Source: Sequoia sempervirens
Lineage: Eukaryota > Streptophyta > Pinopsida > Cupressales > Cupressaceae
NCBI GenBank assembly: GCA_007258455.2
Contig: VDFB02358134.1
Span: forward strand, 210,611,394-210,675,393
Direction: 5' to 3'
DNA: 64,000 nucleotides
Made by a program: the position numbers and the translations under genes. This document shows positions 34,965-47,211 of this stretch, in pieces. Below the pieces are notes generated by a model that saw only the letters and a list, made by a program, of their open reading frames with translations, did not search any database and was not told the origin of the DNA. Position 1 is the first letter of the stretch. Each line of letters opens with the position of its first letter.

Positions 34965-35913
34965 CAGCACTTGTGTAGGTGTAGGTAAGATCTCTTCCTC
35001 ATGTCATTGATGAAATGAGGGAGATCTCCAAATGAGAGGATAAATTCCTCTCCTTCATCACCATTCCCAACTTGCTCAATGTTTTGTTGTTGCAACTGAT
35101 CATCTTCATTTTTATCTTGTGGTAGGTCAAAAAAATCATTTTTTGGAGCATATGGAAGCTCACAAACAACACATTTCTCCTTATTAGAATGGAAAATATC
35201 CCTTCTTTATTCTTATGACAAGATAGCTCACCAAAAAATAGGTCTAAATTTGTAAATTGAAATAGTATCAGGCAAAGAAAAATTATTACAAGATCTTTAA
35301 AAAGCTTGCTATGATTTTGGAGGGGGTTTTTCACTAGGAAAAAATTGATGAACCTACAAAGTTACAAGATCCTACAGGGGATGAAGGCTCTTAAAACTTG
35401 GAATCTCCAACATAGGGTATTTTCTTGATGATTGAGGAGGTTTATTTTGATTGAAACCTAAAAATTTGAACCTACAAACCTCCTCCTTTGTAGGTTGATC
35501 TAGAATGTAAAAGAATTATTAGATTTATTGCCTCTATGCTTGGACAAGCAATAGCTTCATCTACTCCTCCTTAGCAAAAATATACTTTGAAAGACATTCT
35601 TCATGCTAATTTCTTTTGACTTCCATTCATTGCTCATATCTCCACTGAGCTTCCATATCTTGCTGGACAACATGAGTTTGATGGGTGAGCTCCTCTTGTT
35701 GTGAAATATATTCTCGATGCCTCTTTATATCATCCAAATTCTTATTAAATTCTATCAAAATGCATTTGATGTCACTTATTCCCAAATCATCAACATTCTA
35801 AGACTGACTAGGAAAGTGTCAATGCTAGTTTAGCATAAAAATGGCTTCAAGAGGTTGGTCAAAGGAATGAAAAGGTTGTCAGGGGGTTTGAGAAGGGGTG
35901 GGAGGGTGGAAAG
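34965..35913 (-). pseudogene. Single gene of the minus-strand element, middle portion (broken)
   Basis: Codon-like on the minus strand, with a Glu/Gln/Arg-rich stretch encoded at about 35735-35620 that looks like a coiled coil, followed by more acidic sequence near 35120-35010. Several in-frame stops (mostly TAG/TGA replacing Gln/Arg-type codons) are present. Joining across the gypsy insertion and one target copy keeps the same frame as 54925-55080, which supports it being one gene. Confidence 0.55.
35909..35913. repeat. Target duplication of the gypsy element (left)
   Basis: gaaag here and aaaag at 54925-54929, one mismatch. Confidence 0.65.
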
Positions 35914-37013
35914 TGTATATGCATAAAATTGGTCATGTCTATTCATTCCTAACATTTAATTAAATATTTATTTTTTAATTAATTTTTCTAAAGTCTTCTA
36001 CGATGTAATTAAATTTAATAAATTTAATTATATTGTTCATTCATTTTCCTACTATAATAAAATAAATTTATTTTATTTGATTATTTCATATATCTACTTG
36101 ATTAAATTAAATAAATACATTTTATTTATTTAAGTTAATTATCATCTTTTGAATTTAATTAAATCTTTTTAATTAAATTTAAGTATTTCTTTTCTTCTAT
36201 TTTAAACTTTCTTCTAATTAATTAAATACTTTTATTTAATTAATTTCGAAACACATGTCATTCCTTAAAATTTAATTAAATATTTTATTTAATTAAAGAT
36301 CTTTTGCTTTCTTCAAATTATAATTAGATATTTGATTTAATTATGAAATCTTTTGATTTCCTCAAAATCTTAATTAAATATTTTTTTAATTAAGAAAAAT
36401 CAACACGCACATATAAATAAATAATTGAATTGGATAATTCATTATTTATCTTCTCAAAATCTTTTCATTTCCTTTTTCTAAAAAAGATGATTTTTAATCA
36501 TCCCATCTTATCTCTTCCATGAAAATGGAAAAATCCAGCTTTATTCAATTTCTTCTATTTTTCTCTTCAGTCTCGTACATTTTCGACCGTTCAATCTATT
36601 AGGAATTATCACAGTCATTGACCAATCCAGCCAATCAAAATCCTTGAAAAGCTCTATAAATACATGTGCAAATCCAAGCACTGGTGACACACACACAAAC
36701 ATATACGCAATTACGCTTGCACTCTTAGATTCTTAGCAATTTCAACAATATTTGTATCTTAGCATAATCTTGCATTTAGCATAGTATGCATTTTTAAATC
36801 TCATTTTCTAGTAGCCTATTTCATTGAGCTTGGCATTCCAAATCTGAGAGCAACTTGAGCAAACAAAATGCTGGAGATAGAGAGCAATAAGACGACTTCG
36901 GAGAAACTACCATAGAACAGTTTGTTTACTTGTTTTTCTTTTAGTTTCTTTGATTTAATGTTTTATTGATTGTGTTTTGAATCATTTAGATTGATTATAT
37001 TTTCATACACACA
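35914..37013 (+). repeat. Gypsy 5' LTR
   Basis: Starts TGTATATGCA and ends CATACACACA. It matches 53836-54924 with roughly 5% differences and a few indels (for example near 36380). The first half is very rich in TTAATTAAAT-type words. A TATAAATA box is at 36655-36662. Confidence 0.92.
36655..36662 (+). promoter_or_regulatory. TATA box of gypsy 5' LTR
   Basis: TATAAATA within gctctataaatacatgtgc, conserved in the 3' LTR at 54566-54573. The start of element transcription is expected about 30 bases downstream. Confidence 0.65.
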
Positions 37014-37018
37014 TAAAA

Positions 37019-37036
37019 TGGTGCCCACCATGGGGC
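37019..37036 (+). other. Candidate primer-binding site
   Basis: tggtgcccaccatggggc begins five bases after the 5' LTR and starts with the TGG expected from the CCA end of a tRNA. I could not assign the tRNA from memory with confidence. Confidence 0.55.
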
Positions 37037-37114
37037 CCATGCCTTGATTTTCACATTTTTTGTAGCATATTTTGATAGGTTTCCACATTCTAGCGTTCGG
37101 TTTTCCAAAAAATC

Positions 37115-37530
37115 TTATGTTTTAGCACATTCAACATTTTCTGTAGCACATCTGGGAATTAATTTTTTTGTTTTCATAGGAGTTTCAGTGCATCTGAGGA
37201 ATGTTTCAATGCTTCTGAAGGGTCATTTAGCACATCCGAGGGAAAAAAAAAGCGCATCTAGTCCATATACTTAGCATTAAATCTGCATTTAATTAAAGTA
37301 GTGCTTTTAAGAGTCATATTAGCACATTTAAAGGAGATTTTAGAGCATTTACTGCTATCGTTTAAAGTTAAATCTGCATTTAAATTAAAGTAGCACATTT
37401 AGGGACTATTTTAGTGCATTTAGGATTTTCTGTAGCACATATAAGGACTATTTTAGTGCATTTACTATCTGTTTTTACACATTTAAGGTTTGTTTTAGCG
37501 CATTTAAGGTCTGTTTCGGTGCATCTGGGT
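37115..37530 (+). repeat. Leader array of TTTAGCGCATTT-type motifs
   Basis: About 15 degenerate copies of tttagYgcatttaagg (variants tagcacat, tagtgcat, gagcat) occur at irregular 15-45 bp spacing, for example near 37122, 37186, 37226, 37251, 37319, 37390, 37411, 37432, 37452, 37494 and 37516. The reverse complement of this motif forms a second array at 52892-53335. The array is non-coding and lies between the primer site and gag. Confidence 0.7.
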
Positions 37531-38647
37531 TGTAACACAAAAGTAGGATTTTGATTTTGATGCATTCCATAGATAGAATGTTTTTGGTTTAAAATGAATC
37601 AATCTAGGATAGTCACCACACTTTGATCATGTAGTTAAAATGAACCCCATGTCTATTGTGAAGCAACATCTTCACTTACCATAAATCATTGTCATTTGGT
37701 GCATTAAAATGAATATGTTTACTCTACTTAATTGTGCTTGAAAGTTGTAGGTGACTATGCTCTCACCCTATGCAAACTAGGTGATCAGAAAACCAGACCC
37801 ACTTTATCCCTGTGTAACCCTCATGATTTGGTATATCAGAGTATCCTCTCCCCTTGCGCATTCGTATGATCCTTGGTGTAAGAGAAACAATTACTAACTC
37901 TAGAAATTGGGCTTGCTTGGGGATTTCATCACCCCAATGTGACTCAAACTGGAAATGGAGGTAAAGCCAAGCTACCCCCAACTGGTATACAAATGTGAAT
38001 CTTAAGGGAAAACCTAATATTACGAGTGCGGATGTGTCATACAGATGGAGTAGTACTGCCATAAACCCTGTTGAGCTTAACCTCTTCAGGCTAGAGTGCC
38101 ACCTAATCAGTGATTAATCTCTTGCCCCATGTATGGCCACTCGAACCGAGGTCTCAAACTAAACTCCATTGTATAGTAAACGAAAAACCTTATATTTGCT
38201 AGCGTAGCACCGGTCGGTGTGAAGGCATCCACATTTTTGTAGTCTATAGTAGAGGTGATCAATCTGCCATGGGAGTTTCATGGGGATTGGAAGCTTGTTT
38301 GGCCTGAGAAGAGAGTGCATTGTAAGGGGGAGCCTATGCATCCAAGCTTCTAAATTCACACACTACCAATATGCGATTGGGGAAACCCGCATGGAATCTA
38401 GCAAATATTGTCCTGGCCTTACCATAGGATGTACTTACTTTATTTGTGTTTGGTTACATTCCATTTAATTCAGAGTGTTTGTTGTGTTTTCCACATTAAA
38501 TCAGATAAAAGATCATCCGAAATGAACATGAAAAATAGCAACTAAAATCATTCAAAAAACTGTTTGAAAAACATTTTTTCATAAAACTTGACTTTCAGAC
38601 ATCTTTGGTCCAAGTAACATTCTAATATCTCTCCCATGCTTAGAGAA
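37531..38647 (+). other. Non-coding leader of the gypsy element
   Basis: Long leader with short frames on both strands and no domain. Long leaders before gag are usual in Tat elements. Nothing else was recognised. Confidence 0.55.
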
Positions 38648-39220
38648 TGGAAATCAACAAATTTTGTCAAGAAATCAATTTCCAATAGGATCAAGAATCC
38701 CAAGAAAACTTTAGGGTACAACAAAACATTGCAAAAAAGAAAAAAATTGTAAAAAAGTTGACATGTCTTGCTTCATTACCAAGGATTTCTTCATAGATAC
38801 CAAGACTTTGTTAGGGGATTCACTGATGAATATGCTGTAGAACCTTTGGATTCTCAAGCTTATTATCAGATATTAGCTCTATCCCAATGGCGTAATCTTA
38901 ACCAACCTCTTGAGTTTGATAATATACCACAACCTTCTATTGAGTATCCTTCACACCCCAATCAAATCCTATAGTGATCTTGAAATATTTTCTTCAAATA
39001 CAAAGATTAGATTTTTAAGAGTGCACCTTCCAAAACAAATTTCTGATTATTGATTCAACTTCCCCAATAGGATTTTGACATCCTTCATCATTGGAAGCCA
39101 CAATAAAAAATCAAGAACATATTTGATCATATCATAAGATTCCCATCTTATTAGATCAAGTTACCATTATTGTCACAATTATCACTACTGTGATCTAATT
39201 TTAGAACTCTCCAAAATCAC
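38648..39220 (+). pseudogene. Pre-gag coding remnant
   Basis: An ATG at 38648 opens a short frame that is broken after about ten codons. A second frame (38768-38974) encodes a tyrosine/glutamine-rich peptide. This could be the original N-terminus of gag or a small leader ORF. Two or more frameshifts separate it from the gag frame at 39221. Confidence 0.4.
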
Positions 39221-40690
39221 ATGCATATCTTCACAAGATCTCAATACAACAAATCAAAGGAGGAAATCCAACAAGAAGGTCATACCCAAAACACTCAAGA
39301 AGAAGGTGAAACCAATAATCCTCTCTACAATATGAGTCTTAATCCACTTTTCAACAACGACATGGATAATAGAGAAGAGAATCCATTTCACAAGTACAAA
39401 GTCATAAATAAAACTCTTGTAGATAGCGATGATGAACTAGAGGATGAATGCCACCTTAGAGAGGTTGAGCAAGATCCCAAATTTTACAAAGCCATATAAA
39501 ATATCTTGCAATGTGATAAAGAAAAATATTTCCTCTATCTAGTTGATCAAGGAGCTAAATTGCCACATGACTTTGATACTGAGGTTTTGAAAAACAAACC
39601 TGAAGAAACACCCCTATCTAATCTTAGTGCTTTCACTCAACAAATTAAGGCACTTCAAGGACAATTTAAAGAGTTACAAGGGGGAACCACTACAAAGAAA
39701 TATACTCTTGAGGAAATTTTTTCCTTATCCTTTCGATCAAAGTCTCAACATGATTCCATTTCCCAAACATTGTGAAATACCAAAATTTGATCACTATATT
39801 GGGAAATCAGATCCAATTGATCACGTTAGAGACTTTCAAAACATGACTTTAGAGTTCGCTCATGAGGACACTTACTTAATGTGGTTGTTTCCTAGGAGTC
39901 TTGCAGCTCAAAGATTACACATCCCGTCAAGACATTTGAAGAATTAATCAATCTATTTATATCACAATATGCTTAAAATATCCAACACCAAATCACTATG
40001 ATATATCTCTGCAAATTTGCGCAAAAACTTGGTGAATCTTTTATTACTTTTCTTCAGAGATGGAGAAGAATATTCGCTAGATATCCACATCCTGTTCTTG
40101 AAAAGGAAAAGATTGTCACCTTCATTAACAACTTGAATTCAAAAATGAGCTATCATTTGAATTTACATTATCCACCCTCTTTTGAGAAACTGATTGAAGA
40201 TGATATAACCATTGAAAGTTCTTTGGTCAAAAGAGGAATAATAAAACATGATAAGGACAACCCTAGCTCATCCAATCATCATAACAATCAGGACAAGTCC
40301 AAATTCTAGACTCACAACAAGAACATGGTGAATGATGTTTTTGTTGATGCAAATCATGTCTCAACTAAGCCATTTGTCCTTAGTACTCAAAATGCTCCTC
40401 ACCATAACAACTATAACAATTTCAATTCGGTCACAAACCAAGGAAACAATCTTCCTCCTCTGAGGAATAATATAAATCAACATTCTACTCCCAATCAAGG
40501 GACTGCCAACAACCAAGGTTACCGAGGAACCAATAACAATCACAATTCCTTAGGGAACACCTCAAATACAAATCCACAAAGATTTTCATTCTTCTCTAAT
40601 AGAAGAACTTTCACTCCACTGGGTCAATCTATAGAATCTGCATTCAAAGAGTTGATGGCCAAAAATGTCCTTACATTGCCACCTCAATGA
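39221..40690 (+). pseudogene. gag: Gypsy gag capsid region (broken)
   Basis: The frame 39221-39778 and the frame 39998-40690 are the same. Between them a shift puts about 39740-39950 in another frame. The middle carries the retrotransposon gag capsid fold signature (FDHYIGKSDPIDHVRDF and then MWLFPRSL, about 39790-39900). The segment 39998-40309 continues it (FAQK..ESF..FLQRWRRI), with a stop at 40307. An Asn/Gln-rich linker fills 40325-40690 and ends in a TGA. Gag would assemble the particle around element RNA. Confidence 0.82.
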
Positions 40691-40705
40691 AATTATGAAC
40701 CCAGT

Positions 40706-42238
40706 GTGAATCCTCCATCATGGAATGAGGCATACTATTGTGACTATCATCAGTGCAAAGGTCATTGTACAAATAATTGTCAAGCCTTGAAGAATTCCAT
40801 TCAAGATTTAATTGAAAATGGCACCATCACAATAGAAGGACATCAACAAACCAATGAAGACCACCAAGTGTTTTGCAATCCTTTTCCCAACTATCAAAAG
40901 GGTGAGTCTTCGGGAAAAAGAGTGAATCATATTGATAATCCAATAATTAATCATATCTATGCCAATGATGAATGGGTAAATGTTATTAAAGTCAACAAAA
41001 AGGTGGAATATAGAGAAGTAAATGCAACAACAAGGGCACAAGCCTATGTGGTCTTAAAAGGTGCCTCTTCAAAATCCACTAGGCATCCACCTCAACACAA
41101 ATATGACCTAGTCAACCAACTTTGGAAAATGCCTACTCAGATTTCCATCTTGGAACTCTTGAAGATTTCCCTAGTACATAAGGAAATTCTCGAAAAGGTC
41201 CTTGTTGAAACAACTGTATCCACTGATTTGGATGTGGATCAATTTCAAGCCATGGTAGGACACTTGTCTTCACCCACATGTCTCTCATTTTCTGAGAAAA
41301 ATGACGTTTCCCTCAATCATCCCCACAATCCATCATTGTATTTAGAAGTCATGATTCACAAGTTTCCTGTTAGATGCATCCTAATAGATGGAGGGGCTGG
41401 TTTAAACACATGTACCATGAAGTTGGTTCAAGCTTTAGGATTTTCTGAGGATTACATCGATCCCAAAAGAAAGATCACCATTAAGGCCTATGATGATGAG
41501 GAAAGAGCATCCAAGGGTCTAATCATGCTACCAATCAAAGTAGGACCTATTATCAAAAATAATTTTTGTCAAGTATTGGACCATGATCTTGCATACAACA
41601 TCTTGTTGGGCCATCCTTGGATCCACAAAATGCAAGTTGTCCCATCCACCTACCATCAATGGCAAAATTTTCCTTATGATGGACAGGAAATCATGATACC
41701 AACTGATAATTCAAAAATTCAAACTTGTGCCAACCTCAAAGCCAGTCAAGATACTCTAGTTCCTAATAATGGAGAAGCTCATGCTAGTACTTCTCTCAAG
41801 ATTGATACACAAATCCATCAGTTGACCAATAGCTTTGACATGAAACTAAAATTCAAGGACCATGGAGTCGGGGAGTACTCTCTCTGTCTTGCTAATTTAT
41901 CAATGTCACCTCGGTCACATGGGCAACCTTCCATAGCACAACATCAAATATCAGTAGCGTCAACATCGATGCAACAACCAATAGAGCCAAGCACAAATTT
42001 TAATGGACGATTCATCAAGGGGAAATCCCCCATGGAAAATCCTGAGGATACAGAAATTCTAATCTGGCTCTATAAAGATGAAGATGAAATAGGTCTTAAT
42101 GTCAAATTACCAACAGACAACTATGGAAAAGGGTATACAATTATGCAGAAGATGGGATATGATGGTAGTGGTCCTATCAGGAAGAGAAAAGAAGGAGTAG
42201 TTGAACCTATTAATCCTCTAGGACTTGTTGTGAAATAG
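40706..42238 (+). pseudogene. Gag zinc knuckle, protease and G-patch-like tail
   Basis: This is the longest open frame of the element (510 codons), in frame with gag upstream of the TGA at 40688. Residues about 12-25 (40739-40780) form C-x2-H-x4-H-x4-C, a variant zinc knuckle. The aspartic protease is centred on LIDGGAGLN, with Asp at residue 228 (codon at 41387) and a second hydrophobic ILLGHPW block near residue 297. The triplet is D-G-G where D-[ST]-G is usual. Residues about 474-505 (from 42131) are glycine-rich with a KMGY.G.GPI...EGVVEPI pattern that fits a G-patch, an RNA-binding module. The next frame downstream is shifted. Confidence 0.78.
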
Positions 42239-43101
42239 AAAACCGGATTAGGTTATGATACTACCTCAAAAGAAAGAACATCCAAACAACTGCATGACAC
42301 TATCTTCGCATTACAAGAAGGTTCAAATTCAAGAGAAGCATGTTTGGCCACCATTCAAAACTTCCTGGATAATAATTCTGACACAGAATTTGCTGAATAT
42401 GAATGGGATACCATTTACAATGATGAGTTTTGGAGGGATAAAAGGGTTGATGTGATACACAAGTATACCCCTACTCTAATTGAAGGTGAAGGGTTAGGGT
42501 CCCGAACATGAGAATCCAAACTACAAAGCAACTATGATTCTAGTGATACTAAGTCAGATTTAAATGAACAAGACTATCACAAGAATAGTATCATCATTGA
42601 TCCACCTCATACCTTGGATACTATAGTCAATTCCATTATGACCATAACCATAGCCGATTTCACACAACCTAATGACTCACTAACACTTATCCATCCTGAT
42701 CTTATTGATTGGGATTCATCTGAACCTATCATTATACCTATGTTTCCAAATGATAAGGCTATTGTAAACTTCCTTTTCGTAGATGACATAAATGATTGTT
42801 CCACCAGCGATTTTTGACACAAAGTCTTTAATCAGGAGGGCGTCAAGGCTCCTAGCTACAAAATTAAAAATCAAAAAGAAAGATCTAATGGTGAAAACTA
42901 GAATTTGGCAGTATTAGATCAAGCAAAAGAGAAAATAAAGAGCGTATCGGATGGTGAAAGCCTTTTTAAGGCACCAAATGATGGGAATCTTGACACTCTC
43001 CCAAAACGCTACCACGAGCGATCGTCTATCTTCATTGAGCCTACAAAAGCTGTCAATCTTGAAACATCAAAAAACCAAAGATCTTATAGTTAGTTGCATC
43101 G
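42239..43101 (+). pseudogene. Protease-RT linker (broken)
   Basis: Acidic linker with frames 42255-42455, 42614-42817 and 42905-43093 in different phases. It contains several stops but keeps codon-like composition (Asp/Glu-rich, SDPIIIPMFP-like). No enzymatic domain was seen. Confidence 0.55.
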
Positions 43102-44316
43102 ATGACAGAGATAGAGGTACTAGAGTTCATAGAGTTTTTAAGAGAAAATCAAGTCAACTTTGCTTGGTCTTATGCAGACATGCCAGGTCTTGATCCTAAT
43201 CTGATCATGCATCACTTGTCTATCAAACCAGGGGTTAAACTTGTGAAACAAAAACTCAAAAAGATGGACCCCCATGTTGCATTACTAGTTAAGGAAGAAC
43301 TGAGAAAAATCCTTGATGTGGGTTTCATAAGATCAATCGACTATGCTAAATGGATCTCTAACATTGTTCCTATATCTAAGCTAGATAAAAGTGTTAGAGT
43401 GTGCGTAGACTTGGGAGATCTTAATAAAGCATGTACTAAGGATGAATTCCCACTTCCCAATATCGACACCATAGTTGATCTAATAGTTGGCCATGCCATG
43501 TATTCATTAATGGATGGTTTTTTTGGTTACAACCAAATCAAGATTACACCTGACGACCAGGAGAAAACAACTTTCACGTGTCCATGGGGAACTTACTGTT
43601 GGAACATCATGCCTTTCGGTCTAAAGAATGTTGGGGCTACTTATCAAAGAGCCATGACTACAATATTTCATGACATGATGCACACATTCATGGAAGATTA
43701 TGTAGATGACATATTGGAAAAGTCATACACCAGAGAAGGACAGTTGGAAATATTGTCTCAAATATTTACAAGATTGGAGAAATTCAAAGTTCGCCTTAGT
43801 CCCAAGAAATGTGTTTTTAGGGTTGCATCTGGAAAACTCTTAGGGAACATTGTTTCAGAAAAGGGAATTGAAGTAGATCCTACTAAAGTTTAGGAAATCA
43901 TGGAAATTCCTCCCCCAAGAAATATTAGTCAATTGAGGTCACTATAGGGATGACTTCAATATATAAGGAGGTTCATCCCACAACTAGTCGACAAAAGTCT
44001 ACCTTTCACACATCTACTACATAAAAATTTTCCTTTCAAGTGGGACAGAAAGTGTGAACTAGATTTTCAACAAATCAAACAGTACTTAATGACTCCACCC
44101 ATCCTCATACCACCAAATCCAAACAAGCCACTGATCTTGTATATTGCCGCAACAGAGACATCCTTGGGAGCATTGCTGACACAAGAAGAACATACAAGGA
44201 AAGAACATGCAATTTATTATATCACTAGAACACCAACAAGCCATGAACTTAACTAAACTTTCATCGAAAAGGATTGTTTAGTAGTAGTCTTTGCTTCACA
44301 GAAGTTTCGACATTAC
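43102..44316 (+). pseudogene. Gypsy reverse transcriptase and first RNase H
   Basis: The open part (43102-43893) covers fingers and palm: GFIR....AKWISNIVPI.K, a YSLMDGFFGYNQI motif with the first catalytic Asp (about 43500), a PFGLKN..ATYQRAM block (about 43614) and YVDDI with the catalytic pair (about 43698). The expected substrate-side residues are mostly kept. After the stop at 43892 the same frame continues with stops near 43947, 43953 and 44254 through the thumb and a retroviral-type RNase H (LGALLTQ ... FIEKDCLVVVFA.QKFRHYM). The enzyme copies element RNA into DNA in the particle; it is inactive here because of the stops. Confidence 0.9.
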
Positions 44317-45093
44317 ATGTTAACACATACAATCGATCTTGTTTCAAAGATTGATCAACTAAAGTATCTATTGAGCAAAGCATCATTAATAGGAAGGCTA
44401 GAAAAATGGGTAATGATTCTTAGTGAGTTTGACATCCATTATGTTGATTGCAAGGAAATCAAAGTACAAGTTATTGCTGACCAACTAGCTGAAGCACCAC
44501 TACAAGCAAACCATCCTCTACACGTTGAATTTCTAGATGCCAATGTATTTTATGCAGAATCTAAACAACCATGGTCCTTGTATTTTGATGGCTCTTTCAC
44601 TCAACATGGATTGGGGGTAGGAATACTCTTTGTCACCCCCCAAGGACACACCATTCCTCAATCATATAGGCTAATTTTTCCATGCACCAACAACATAGTC
44701 GAATATGAAGCATTAATCATTGGACTCAAAATAGCATTGGAATGGAGGATTACAGAACTACAAGTGTATGGTGACTCACAACTAGTCATTAATCAGATCC
44801 ATGATGATTATCAGACCATAAATGACAAATTGTTTATGTATAAAAAGATGGTGGATGATTTCAAGAAGTATTTTGTGGACATCAAATTTACACAAATTCC
44901 AAGGCTTGATAACAAAGCAGTCGATGCCATGACTAGATCGCATCATTGTTACAACTCACAGAAAATCAGGCTTGCTATGAATTTTTGGTGGAACAAACAT
45001 TTACACCTGCTTATGACACCCCCAAAATCCAAATCATTTACCATTTGGTGGGATCTGATTCACCTTGGTATGGCAAGATTTATGCCTACCTGA
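44317..45093 (+). pseudogene. Second, archaeal-type RNase H of Tat elements
   Basis: The frame continues in phase from RT. After the connection region a complete second RNase H is seen from about 44572: WSLYFDGS (Asp codon 44587), NNIVEYEAL (Glu), QVYGDSQLV (Asp) and LDNKAVDAM (Asp). All four acidic positions of the D-E-D-D set are present although the rest of the element is decayed. An additional RNase H of this type is known from the Tat lineage and supports the classification. The frame then shifts into the integrase part near 45000-45093. Confidence 0.85.
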
Positions 45094-46340
45094 AAGATGA
45101 TATCTTACCACTAGATTTATCCTATAACCAAAAATGAAATTTCATTCACCAATCTTCTCGATACACCCTTATCACCAACACCCTTTATTGTCGTGGTATT
45201 GATGGTACTTTACTTCGATGTCTTGAACGTGATGAATCTAAAAAAGCTTTACAAGAAGTACACGGTGGAATTTGTGGTACTCATTCAAGTGGACTGACCT
45301 TATCCAAAAAGTTGATTAGAATGGGTTACTACTGGCCTACAATGAAGACAAAATCATTTACTTTTGTGAAAACATGTTCAAAATTTTAGATTCATGGGAA
45401 TATCATTCATGCTTCAATATAGGAACTACAACCATTGACACCGACCTGGCCATTTTCTCAATGGGGGTTGGATCTCATCAGAAGGATACATCTTTCATCT
45501 TCAAATGGACACAAATTCATCATCACAGCCACAAAGTATTTTACCAAGTGGATTGAGGTAGTACCTCTTACTAAAGTTACCAGAAAATAAATATCATCGT
45601 TCATACTAAACTATATTATTTGTCAGTATGGCATTCCCAACTCCATTATTACTAATAATGGATGACCATTCAAGAATCAAGATATTGAAAAACTTTGTGA
45701 GAGATTTCATATCCAAAACAAATATTCAACACCTTACTATCCATAAGGGAACGACCAAGCAAAGGCCTAAAATAAAACAATTTTGAGAATTTTGAAGAAG
45801 ACTATGAATGATGCAGGGAAAGATTGGCACGTTCAACTCAATCCCGCATTATGGGCTTACAGAACCACTGTCTGCACACCATCAGGAGCAACACCATTTG
45901 CTCTTGTCTATGGAGAAAAATCCATCCTTCCTCTAGAAGTTGAAGTCCCATCACTCAAAGTATCATTGAAGGGTCTCACAACAGATGATGACTACAAAGT
46001 TTCTTGACTGTAAGAGCTAGAACTCCTAGATGAAAAGAGATAAAGAGCGGCTAATCATTTGAAAGCATATCAACAAATGATGTCTTGTAGCTATAATCTC
46101 AGACCAAGCCATGTACCTTTCAAGTCGGAGATCATGATCTGAAAGAGAACCCACGTAATCAATAATACAGAGAGAAGAAAGGAAAGTTTGAACTAAATTG
46201 GCTAGGTCCTTATGTGGTTATCACAGTCTACAATTCAGGAGCATACAAGCTATCAATGCCAGAAGGGGATATGTTTGATGAACCCATCAACAACATACAC
46301 CTAAAGAAGTATTATGTCTCAAACAGTTATCATCATATAG
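45094..46340 (+). pseudogene. Gypsy integrase (broken)
   Basis: The segment from about 45140 reads as zinc-binding and core integrase: EVHGGICGTH.SG..L.KKL...GYYWPTM, then WGLDLI with the first core Asp near 45465. The second acidic site is in TNNG (Asp replaced by Asn, near 45650) and the third in GNDQAKA (Glu replaced by Lys, near 45755). The frame 45783-46007 carries the LWAYRTT....ATPF.LVYG block, and 46214-46340 the C-terminal GPYVV....GAYKL strand region. Stops and frameshifts are numerous. Confidence 0.86.
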
Positions 46341-46575
46341 AAAAAGTCCTTAAAAAATACAAAAATAGTAGAAAAAGTCCTGAAGAAAAACAAAAATAGC
46401 AGAAAATGTCCTGAAGAAAAATAAAAATAGCAGAAAAAGTCTTGAAGAAATACAAAAACAGCAGACAATGTCTTGAAGAAATACAAAAATAGCAGAAAAA
46501 GTCTTGAAGAAATACAAAAAGATCAGAAAATGTCCTGAAGAAGTCCAAAAACAACAAAAAAAGTCCTAAAAAAAT
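46341..46575 (+). repeat. 31-bp tandem repeats at the pol end
   Basis: About seven and a half units of 31 bp, of the type aaaaagtcctgaagaaaaac followed by aaaaatagcag, in head-to-tail order. Because 31 is not a multiple of three, each unit shifts the frame. The pol frame runs into the array and stops at 46399. Confidence 0.88.
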
Positions 46576-47206
46576 GGTTACCCTGGTGAAAACCTGGCAA
46601 ATAGGCATCTTAGTAATGCAAAAAAAAAAAAATCATAGGGTGAAAACCTGGCAACAGGTAGTCTATTGACATGAAAAATTAAATAAAAATGAATAGTGAA
46701 AATCTAGTAAACATACGCTATTTGTAAGCTCTGCATCTATTAGTTCCTGTTCTGCACTTGGCTTTTCCACATTCATTTCATGCATTTGACCATCATCTTA
46801 GGTCCCTACTAGCATTATGCTCCCATCATTTTCCTAGAGCAACAACGTCTTACCATGGTTTGATTATTATAAATATCCATTTCAGCAAGTTGTGTCAATA
46901 CTGGGGGCAAAAACATTGACATAATGAGGGCAATCAACTTTCAGGTTTTACCAAAATAGTTCGACAAGGACATTGAATCAAATCCCGCGAACAAACAATC
47001 AAATCTTATGAACAACTATCCAATCATTGACCCATATCATGACTCATATCAAGATGATCTAAAATCTGAATAATGGTTGGAATAGCAGTATTCTATTCAG
47101 AACAATGGTTGTTTAATTTTTGATATCATCTCTCTGGAGCACACTCAATGATGTATTGAACTAGAGTGGTGAGGAAAGAGAATGCCTTTTCTTTGTCTGT
47201 TGTCTT
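46576..47206. other. 3' non-coding part of the gypsy element
   Basis: Contains two or three degenerate gtgaaaacctggcaa repeats (46587-46720) and a polypurine-like gggggcaaaaac at about 46901. No gene was recognised. Confidence 0.5.
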
Positions 47207-47211
47207 GAGGT
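47207..47211. repeat. Target duplication gaggt (left)
   Basis: gaggt at 47207-47211 and at 48571-48575 bracket the second solo LTR. Confidence 0.7.
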
